NCBI GenBank assembly: GCA_017443465.1 | Contig: JAFRXO010000010.1 | Location: 1 to 56,281 of the forward strand | DNA: 56,281 nt | Source: Bacteroidales bacterium | GTDB lineage: Bacteria; Bacteroidota; Bacteroidia; Bacteroidales; UBA932 | Reading direction: 5' to 3' | In this document: one piece after another, positions 50,201 through 56,281 of the stretch | Numbering within the stretch: the stretch's first letter is position 1 | Layout: the number at the start of each line of letters is the position of its first letter | Made by a program: the position numbers and the translations under genes | The notes under the pieces: generated by a model | Databases searched by the model: none | Told to the model about the DNA's origin: nothing | What the model saw: only the letters and a program-made list of their open reading frames with translations

Positions 50201-50457
50201 ATGTCTTTGATTTTCTATTGCATGACGACAATAAGGGAACCTCCCGGCTGCAGCGCGCAGTCGGGCGAAAATGGGTATGTACGTTTTCGGGACAGCGGAT
50301 CCTCTGATCTCGAGGCCGCCTTATTTTGGTCAGATATTACAGAACTCGGAGGTTCCATACAAGTCGCATGTTGTTATAACCGTGCAAATATAAATATTTT
50401 TTGAACAATAATTGCTATATTTGCAACCTGAAATCGCAACAAATCAAACACATTGAT
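50201..50457. promoter_or_regulatory. Divergent intergenic region between the PPTase gene and mdh
   Basis: It holds back-to-back boxes at 50385-50392 (minus, TATATTTG) and 50416-50423 (plus, TATATTTG, 34 bases before mdh). The 180 bases between the minus box and the PPTase start are not AT-rich like other promoters in the window and are open in short frames on both strands (67 and about 47 codons), none with a recognisable product. A leader RNA or a dispersed repeat are both possible. Confidence 0.45.
50416..50423 (+). promoter_or_regulatory. Promoter box (TAnnTTTG) for mdh
   Basis: Plus-strand TATATTTG, 34 bases before the ATG at 50458. Confidence 0.6.
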
Positions 50458-51444
50458 ATGGGATATCTGACTAATGACAAGCTGACCATCGTCGGAGCCG
50501 CCGGGATGATCGGATCCAACATGGCACAAACAGCTATGATGCTTAAACTTACACCTAACCTCTGCCTCTACGACGTGTATGAGCCGGGCCTGAAAGGTGT
50601 AGTCGCTGAAATGAACCACTGCGCAGTCCCTGGAGCCAACATCACATGGACCACTGATCCTGCTGAAGCCTACAAGGACGCAAAATACATCATCTCCTCA
50701 GGCGGAGCACCCCGCAAGGCCGGTATGACCCGCGAGGACCTTCTTAAAGGCAACTGCCAGATCGCAGAGGAATTCGGAAAGAACGTAAAGCAGTACTGCC
50801 CCGACGTAAAGCACATCGTTGTCATTTTCAACCCTGCTGACCTTACCGGACTCGTCGTCCTCCTCCACTCAGGACTGAAGCCCTCCCAGGTTACCACTCT
50901 CGCAGCCCTCGATTCAACCCGTCTGCAGAGCGAACTGGCTGACTATTTCGGAGTACAGCAGTGCAAGGTTACCGGAGCTTACACATATGGCGGACACGGC
51001 GAGGCAATGGCAGTGTTCGCATCCGGCGTAAAGATTGACGGAACTCCCCTCTGCGAGAAGAATCTCCCCGCTGAAGACTGGGCCGAAATCAAGCTCAAGA
51101 CTGTCCAGGGCGGTTCGAACATTATCAACCTCCGCGGCCGTTCTTCATTCCAGAGCCCGGCTTACAATGCTGTCAAGATGATCGAGGCTTCCATGGGTGG
51201 CGAGAAGTTCACCTGGCCTGCAGGAACATATGTCAACAATGGCAAGTACTGCAATGTCATGATGGCTATGCCGACAGTCATGGACGCTACCGGCGTGCAT
51301 TTCACGGATCCCGCAGGGACTCCCGAGGAAATGGCAGAGCTTGAGGCTTCTTACAAGCACCTGTGCGAGATGAGGGATGAGATCGTCGACCTCGGCATCG
51401 TTCCTCCCGTGAAGGACTGGAAGACCGTCAACCCGAATCTCTAG
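50458..51444 (+). CDS. mdh: Malate dehydrogenase
   Basis: This NAD-dependent enzyme interconverts malate and oxaloacetate in the reductive TCA branch used by fermenting Bacteroidota. The start at 50458 (MGYLTNDKLTIVGAAGMIGS) gives 328 residues; a TTG frame upstream is not needed. Seen are the nucleotide-binding glycine loop VGAAGMIGS, the substrate-loop arginines in GGAPRKAGMTRED, the cofactor Asn in FNPADLTG, LDSTRLQSELA and the catalytic His in YGGHGEAM. It is a single gene, with a TAG stop and a strong terminator 23 bases later. Confidence 0.94.
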   Translation: MGYLTNDKLTIVGAAGMIGSNMAQTAMMLKLTPNLCLYDVYEPGLKGVVAEMNHCAVPGANITWTTDPAEAYKDAKYIISSGGAPRKAGMTREDLLKGNCQIAEEFGKNVKQYCPDVKHIVVIFNPADLTGLVVLLHSGLKPSQVTTLAALDSTRLQSELADYFGVQQCKVTGAYTYGGHGEAMAVFASGVKIDGTPLCEKNLPAEDWAEIKLKTVQGGSNIINLRGRSSFQSPAYNAVKMIEASMGGEKFTWPAGTYVNNGKYCNVMMAMPTVMDATGVHFTDPAGTPEEMAELEASYKHLCEMRDEIVDLGIVPPVKDWKTVNPNL

Positions 51445-51466
51445 CAGATTCTCTGACTGACAGATC

Positions 51467-51503
51467 AAGGAGGCTGGCTCAATGAGTCGGCCTCCTTTTT
51501 TTG
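51467..51503 (+). terminator. Terminator of mdh
   Basis: AAGGAGGC pairs with GCCTCCTT, with an inner CTC/GAG stem, and is followed by seven T. Confidence 0.85.
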
Positions 51504-51725
51504 GTAGTGCTTTGATCCGTCCCGGGGGCGGACAAGCCGATTTGGAGACGGCAGGTCCCCGGCAGGACGAGTGGAGCCGGTGTCCCGCGACGGCGTTTGT
51601 CTGACGACTGTTGGACTGCTCCGTAAGGAGCGGGCCAAAAAGGAGGAGTCCGCCGTCGAACCGGCGAAGCGAAGTCCTGCCCTGCCATCGACGTATGAGG
51701 CGCAGCCGGCCCCGGGACTGGTCAA
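51504..51725. other. GC-rich intergenic stretch with a dispersed 18-mer
   Basis: No gene, promoter box or RNA is recognised between the mdh terminator and the galM stop. It is GC-rich, unlike other intergenic DNA here, and contains GATTTGGAGACGGCAGGT (51539-51556), also found at 23336-23353. Open frames exist but resemble no protein. It may be part of a repeat family of this genome. Confidence 0.5.
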
Positions 51726-52847
51726 CTACTTTGCGAAGAAGCGGAATTCGGTGGTGGAGTCGTAACTGCCCCCGGGACGGAGGACGGTGGATGGGAAACG
51801 GTCCTGATTGGGTGAATCGGCCGCATGGATGGTCTCCAGGATCATCCCGTCGTACTTGTCGATGGGCCCGTACTTCCCTTTCAGGCTGCCGTTGAACGTC
51901 CGCCCGGTAAAAGTCAGAAGGCACGGCTCGGTAGTCCACACCTCGACTCCCCTTCCAGACCCCCTGTCGTACAGGTTACAGGCCTTCCTGAGGCTCCCGT
52001 CCCAATCACGGATAATCCAGCATGCCGACAAAGCCTTCATCAGGTCCAAATGCTTGTTCGGCATGTCAACCCGGTAATCCACCCGATGGGGTGTCCTGAA
52101 ATCGAAGGGGCTGCCCTCAACCGCAAACAGGCTGTCGGGGCATCTCTGGATGTTGTTCTGGACGTACACGTCCGACTCGACCTGGAGGAGATGGTCCATC
52201 ACGTAACCGCACTTAGAACCCTTCATATTGAAGTACGTATGGTTCGAAAGATTGATGACGGTGGGCTTGTCGGAAGTCGCATGATAATCGATCCTCAGGA
52301 CATTGTCATCGTTCCACGAATAAGTCACGGTGACATCACAGTTTCCGGGATAGCCCTGCTCCCCGTCCGGGCTCAGACGATGGAAACGGACTCCCGATAC
52401 TCCGTCCTCGAAGAACGTCTCGGAATCCCACACGAAACGGTCGAAACCCTCGGGACCACCATGGCACTGCACCGGTTCCCCACCGAATTCCTCATTCGCC
52501 ACAAGATTGTAGCGTACCCCGTCAATCTCGAAAGAAGAATGGTTGATACGGTTGCCGTAACGGCCTATCGTACAGCCCATGAACCGGTCTCCTTTCTCGA
52601 ACGTCTCAACATCCCCGGGGCCTGGCACAACGTCATCCAGCTTCCCATCCTTTCCTGGCACGAAAATGCTCACAACCCTGGCACCGTAATCGCTCAGGCA
52701 GACCTTGGCACCAGAAGAATTGACCAGAGTAAACAACTGGACCTCCTGCCCGTCGGAAAGGGCCCCGAAGGGTTCCGCGACCACACCGGCCTTATTTCCG
52801 CATGCCGCAAAGACCAGAAGCGCCGCAGCCAGAAAAATCCTTCTCAT
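51726..52847 (-). CDS. galM: Aldose 1-epimerase (galactose mutarotase) lipoprotein
   Basis: This enzyme interconverts alpha and beta anomers of sugars; the lipoprotein signal (MRRIFLAAALLVFAAC) puts it outside the cytoplasm. The 373-residue protein has TIGRYGNRINHSSFEI, the catalytic His region ECHGG-like QCHGGPEGFDRFVW, NLSNHTYFNM with the second His, and the late Glu of ATVLRPGGSYDSTTEF. The start overlaps the DUF5107-TPR stop by four bases, so the two are translated together. Confidence 0.9.
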   Translation of the reverse strand: MRRIFLAAALLVFAACGNKAGVVAEPFGALSDGQEVQLFTLVNSSGAKVCLSDYGARVVSIFVPGKDGKLDDVVPGPGDVETFEKGDRFMGCTIGRYGNRINHSSFEIDGVRYNLVANEEFGGEPVQCHGGPEGFDRFVWDSETFFEDGVSGVRFHRLSPDGEQGYPGNCDVTVTYSWNDDNVLRIDYHATSDKPTVINLSNHTYFNMKGSKCGYVMDHLLQVESDVYVQNNIQRCPDSLFAVEGSPFDFRTPHRVDYRVDMPNKHLDLMKALSACWIIRDWDGSLRKACNLYDRGSGRGVEVWTTEPCLLTFTGRTFNGSLKGKYGPIDKYDGMILETIHAADSPNQDRFPSTVLRPGGSYDSTTEFRFFAK

Positions 52848-55800
52848 TTCTCTTCAAGCATATGCTTAGTCCACAGGTTCTCCGGAGCAAGATTGAAAGA
52901 CTTCTTGAAACACTTCTTTGCCCGGGACTTCTTACCCAAGCCCAGTTCACCCAGTCCGGCAGTGTACCAGGCCTTCGCGTTGATTCCTTCTACAGTGTAG
53001 CCAGTGTTTCCCTCTGCCCCGAAGAAGTTTACGAAATGATCGACAACAGAGTCCTTTCCATCATTCACGAGAGCCTTGAACAGAGCCTTGGCTCCTGCCT
53101 TGTCACCTAGTTTCTGAAGAGCCAGACCTTTCCAGTAGCGATAGTCGGACGACTTCACATTCACGGCAGCAGCCTTCTCCCACGCACTCCTGGCCTCGTC
53201 GTCCTGTCCGGCCTTCTCATATGCCTGGGCGATGAAAGCATATATCTGCGCATCGCGGGTAGTCCTGCCGTCCACCAGGAAGACCTGATGGTTTTCCGGA
53301 TACTCGAATGCCTTTTCATATAACTTCACCGCCTCGGCGGGATTGCCTGCGGCCATTTTCTGCTTGCCTGCCACCAGGAGGGCATCCACATATATGTCAT
53401 GGAAATTCCTCACTCCCTCGCGGGTCGGGAAATAGCAGGTGTCGAGAAGGCTCAGCACGTAATCACTTTCACCAAGGTAAGTACCGGTAACCACCTCCTG
53501 CGCGATGGGATAATAGCGCTTCAGGGAAGTCTCGTGATGCGACGTCAGGATTTCGAAGCGTTTGCGCATATCCTCATGTCCGGCTTCAAGCACCTGGTCA
53601 TATTCCTCTAGGTAAAGAGGCTTCTCAGGAGCAAGTTCCACAGCCTTTGCATAGCAGGCTGCAGCCTCACGGTAATCCTTGGTCCACAGCCAGTTGTACC
53701 ATCCGAGATTCCTCCACGCAAGGTCCATCCCGGGATCCAGTTCAACAGCTTTCTTCCACTGGGCCGCAGCATTGTCCTGCTGCTTGTTGTAGAGAAGGCA
53801 TCCCTCCCAGTACCAGGGCTTTGCACTCTGCGGGAACAGTTCCTTCGCCTTCTCGAGGACTGCTATCGTCTCAAGCCTGAAAGGATTGCATCCACCGACA
53901 GGAAGCCCCAGCGCGGCTTCAAAGAAGGACTTGTCATCCAGGAGGTAGCCAAGCCACATCTTCACAGTCGGATATGTCCGCTTGCCGTCGATGTATCTCA
54001 GCACCTTCACCGCCTCGTCGCGGAAACCGTTGTGCACATATTGCAGGGCCAGTTCCAGATAGGACTCCGGATCATCCCGCATCAGGGCGACATGACCGGC
54101 TCCACCGTCCAGAAGGTCTTTCTCATATGAAGCATATGCATTCAGCGGATCATTCCTGAGCACCTCTTCGATGCACCTGCGTGCCTCACCCTTCATGCCC
54201 TCAACGCGAAGGACGGTTGCCTTGAGGTTGAGCGCGCTGTAGTTGTTCCCATTGCTGGAAATCGCCTCGTCCAGACGCTGCATGGCATTGGCATAATCGG
54301 CATCAGCGCAGAATATCTGGGCCAGCTGATAATTCGCAGGAGAGTTGTAATTGTAATTCCAGACAGCCCGGAAGAGGGTGTCGATTGCAGCCGCCTTTTC
54401 TCCACGGTCCTTAAGGATAAGCCCGAGATTGTACAGGGCTTCACAGTCTGAAGGCCGGGTGTAATCCTTGGTGAGCCTCTTGACCGCACGGCGCAGATAG
54501 GCAGCAGCTTCCTCGTCCAAACCGTTCTTACGACATATGACTCCCATCTTAGTATTCGCGCGGGTATCGCCCGGATCGCGCCTGAGGACCTCCTGGAAAT
54601 AATCCTCGGGATTCAGGTAAGGATTGTGGAACTGCATGGCCCTAAGGCCTACGAGGTAGCACTCCTCCGTATTTTCGATCTCCTGGGGACGGAGAGGTCT
54701 CTTCACGGTTTCGGGAAGCGGGAGGTCATATGAACTCTCCTTGCGCGGAGTATAGCTCAGCAGGAGCTTCCCTTCGCTGTCCGACAGGGTTATGGTAGTC
54801 TCATATGGCTTGAGAGATCTGTCGAGAGTGACTGTCGTCTCGTATGGGGAATCCGGTGCGACACCGATCTTCCCGCTGTAGAGGACACGGTCCCCGGAAG
54901 ACACCTTAACCTCAAGGTTCTTAAATACTTCCGTAGAGTTTACGCCTATGTAGTACTTTCCGTCACCGCGAGGCTCATAATTCAGAGCAGCCCTGCGGTT
55001 GGCCGCCTTCACCCCGTCGATCTTGCTCAGGCCGTAATAATACTGAGAGAACTTCCTGACCTGGTAGGGGCTGATCCAGGAGTAATCCGGCTGGTTGTCG
55101 GAATACGCTCCCATCATCAGTTCGATGTAATGCCCGTCGGAATCTGTCAGGATCTTCGTATCCCACTCCGAATTCGGGCCCCAGAGCCAGAACTTGCCGC
55201 CCTTGTTGATGTTGTGGTCGGCGGTGAGAAGGGTTCCGGCATCCACTCCATGGTCGTATCCGGCGATGAAGTCGTCCTTCTGGTCATATACGAACATAGA
55301 ATTGCCCCCGTAATGGTTCTTGAACCACGAGGCATCGACATCATTTTCATATAGGTCCAGGCCGTTGAAAACCTCGTGAGTAACCGGCCAGTGTGCAAAA
55401 CTGCTCTTGGTGTGGAAAGTCACGAAATCGGTCCGCGGCGGGAATATGATCTGGTAATCCGGGTTGGACGCCGTAGCTACATTGGACCAGTAGAGGATGG
55501 AGTTGTCGTCCGCGGTGGAATTGATGAGCCTTCCGCTTATCTCCACATATGACTTTCCTGGATGGAGGGTGATGCCGATGGCCCACTGCATGCGATGACG
55601 GTGCTCCGTCTCACCGATCCATATGGTCTTGCTGCCGTCCGGGCACTCCTCGATCTTATAATCCACCGGCATCATGGAAGTGGCACGATGGTGGTGGAAC
55701 ACATTCCATTCCACTCCGCCCGAAATCCATGCACCGAGCATTCCGACGTCAGCCGGCTTGATCACATGCTGGTGATAGAATATGTCGTAATTGTCAGTCT

Positions 55801-56128
55801 TGTCCAGGGCATAGAAAAGCCTTCCTCCGATTTCAGGAAGCACGCAGACCTTCATGTACTCGTTCTCCAGATAGACGGCCTTCCATGCCACGTCCTTCCT
55901 TTCACGGGTCATGTTGTCATCCAGGGCATATGGATAGACACTCCTGCGCGCACGCTGATAAGACCATGTCCGCTCGAAGATAGGAGCCTGTTCCGGCGCA
56001 TTGCGGACATATGTAGGAAGGACCAGGTCCTCTTCCCAGGCCTTGACGCCGCTCTGGGAATAAGCGCTGAAAACTGTGACGGACGACAGGAGCAAGACGC
56101 CTGCCAGCCTGCTGAAAAAACTGCACAT
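52844..56128 (-). CDS. Secreted DUF5107-TPR protein
   Basis: The 1094-residue protein starts MCSFFSRLAGVLLLSSVTVF, a signal peptide ending at AYSQ. Residues about 70-390 are DUF5107, with a mutarotase-like beta-sandwich: VCVLPEIGGRLFYALDKT, WISGGVEWNVFHHH, MMPVDYKI and YDHGVDAGTLLTADHN. Residues about 400-475 form a beta domain, and from about 480 to the end there are some 14 TPR-like repeats (ALYNLGLILKDRGEKAAAID, AWRNLGWYNWLWTKDYREAA). DUF5107 is uncharacterised; its fold, its aromatic and His-rich face and the overlap with galM suggest action on or binding of a sugar. No TAnnTTTG box is seen upstream. Confidence 0.85.
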   Translation of the reverse strand: MCSFFSRLAGVLLLSSVTVFSAYSQSGVKAWEEDLVLPTYVRNAPEQAPIFERTWSYQRARRSVYPYALDDNMTRERKDVAWKAVYLENEYMKVCVLPEIGGRLFYALDKTDNYDIFYHQHVIKPADVGMLGAWISGGVEWNVFHHHRATSMMPVDYKIEECPDGSKTIWIGETEHRHRMQWAIGITLHPGKSYVEISGRLINSTADDNSILYWSNVATASNPDYQIIFPPRTDFVTFHTKSSFAHWPVTHEVFNGLDLYENDVDASWFKNHYGGNSMFVYDQKDDFIAGYDHGVDAGTLLTADHNINKGGKFWLWGPNSEWDTKILTDSDGHYIELMMGAYSDNQPDYSWISPYQVRKFSQYYYGLSKIDGVKAANRRAALNYEPRGDGKYYIGVNSTEVFKNLEVKVSSGDRVLYSGKIGVAPDSPYETTVTLDRSLKPYETTITLSDSEGKLLLSYTPRKESSYDLPLPETVKRPLRPQEIENTEECYLVGLRAMQFHNPYLNPEDYFQEVLRRDPGDTRANTKMGVICRKNGLDEEAAAYLRRAVKRLTKDYTRPSDCEALYNLGLILKDRGEKAAAIDTLFRAVWNYNYNSPANYQLAQIFCADADYANAMQRLDEAISSNGNNYSALNLKATVLRVEGMKGEARRCIEEVLRNDPLNAYASYEKDLLDGGAGHVALMRDDPESYLELALQYVHNGFRDEAVKVLRYIDGKRTYPTVKMWLGYLLDDKSFFEAALGLPVGGCNPFRLETIAVLEKAKELFPQSAKPWYWEGCLLYNKQQDNAAAQWKKAVELDPGMDLAWRNLGWYNWLWTKDYREAAACYAKAVELAPEKPLYLEEYDQVLEAGHEDMRKRFEILTSHHETSLKRYYPIAQEVVTGTYLGESDYVLSLLDTCYFPTREGVRNFHDIYVDALLVAGKQKMAAGNPAEAVKLYEKAFEYPENHQVFLVDGRTTRDAQIYAFIAQAYEKAGQDDEARSAWEKAAAVNVKSSDYRYWKGLALQKLGDKAGAKALFKALVNDGKDSVVDHFVNFFGAEGNTGYTVEGINAKAWYTAGLGELGLGKKSRAKKCFKKSFNLAPENLWTKHMLEEK

Positions 56129-56281
56129 ATTACTGTTTCAATTATGGTAGGTTCTATTAATTCATAAATTCGAGTGGAAGCCGTTCCGTCAGATACAATC
56201 TTTCGGAATCAGTCCCTCAGCTGAGGGCTTTGGCTAGCGATTGCGTTCGTTTATCCACTCATTGACATGTTGTTTTTGACG
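56129..56281. other. Right-edge intergenic DNA with a possible gene end
   Basis: On the minus strand a frame open at the window edge reads RQKQHVNEWINERNR and stops at 56234; it may be the 3' end of a neighbouring gene, but is too short to name. A 14-base palindrome CCCTCAGCTGAGGG follows, without a T-run. The rest is AT-rich and holds the unseen promoter of the DUF5107 gene. Confidence 0.3.

Larger units (their letters stand above)
1..56281. repeat. Highly iterated palindrome CATATG across the window
   Basis: A hand count gives about 98 copies; about 11 are expected at 55% GC. Copies occur in coding DNA in all three phases (for example Thr-Tyr-Ala-Tyr-Ala near 10639, Ile-Cys-Ile-Trp near 16636, His-Met at starts) and between genes, but only one in 41893-46860. 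Confidence 0.8.

Noticed and set aside
51825-53000. 391-codon plus-strand frame opposite galM and the DUF5107 gene
   Set aside because: It spans the end of one real gene and the start of another on the opposite strand and has no recognisable domain.
1-56281. CRISPR array or phage region
   Set aside because: No regularly spaced short direct repeats, cas genes, or phage structural genes were found on either strand.

Overview
The window looks like a chromosomal stretch of an uncultured, moderately GC-rich Bacteroidales bacterium. The family cannot be fixed from sequence alone; a Rikenellaceae or Cryptobacteroides-like genome would fit. Supporting signs are the Bacteroidota promoter box TAnnTTTG in front of many genes, the absence of Shine-Dalgarno sites, many lipoproteins with a cysteine lipobox, Bacteroidota-type families (GH97, CE7, DUF5107, the long NagB/PIG-L fusion) and an ECF sigma factor paired with an anti-sigma/beta-barrel protein. 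No integrase, transposase, CRISPR array or phage gene was found.

Layout. 1-906: the edge of a secreted protein, a 46-residue small protein and a lipoprotein. 927-2572: cysteine synthesis (cysE, cysK). 2708-12757: secreted carbohydrate and peptide hydrolases (GH5, BNR-repeat protein, GH97, CE7 esterase, M14 carboxypeptidase, class C beta-lactamase-like hydrolase), with an alanine symporter and an AlkD-like repair protein among them. 12895-13588: a small lipoprotein, a stack of inverted repeats and tRNA-Leu(CAA). 13699-20740: one plus-strand operon joining amino-sugar catabolism (a NagB-like/PIG-L fusion and a true NagB) to the shikimate pathway (aroB, a fused aroD-aroA, aroC). 20721-23221: a serpin gene, a fragment of a second serpin copy and two orphan genes. 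23412-26958: the suf iron-sulfur operon (sufB, a pnuC-like gene, sufC, a short sufD); sufC has an in-frame amber codon at its Q-loop glutamine. 27028-33591: ispE, then a GH9 / GH18-ThuA / DUF4886 / phosphodiesterase operon. 33635-41892: yifB, tsaE, a lipoprotein, the sigma/anti-sigma pair, a TPR protein and an EnvC-like protein. 41881-46718: an AT-rich four-gene block with three thioredoxin-fold (TlpA-like) proteins. 46878-56128: GH78 rhamnosidase, phosphopantetheinyl transferase, malate dehydrogenase, aldose epimerase and a DUF5107-TPR protein.

The most notable signals are: (1) the palindrome CATATG, hand-counted at about 98 copies against roughly 11 expected from base composition, in all codon phases, often forming the start-codon context and nearly absent from the AT-rich TlpA block; (2) the amber codon in sufC; (3) the sigma factor with a predicted two-membrane-spanning regulator; (4) the catalytically defective NagB domain fused to an intact PIG-L deacetylase, followed by an intact NagB; (5) the serpin-tail duplication that writes the last codons of aroC; (6) the small-protein gene at the left edge. 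All counts and alignments were made by eye.
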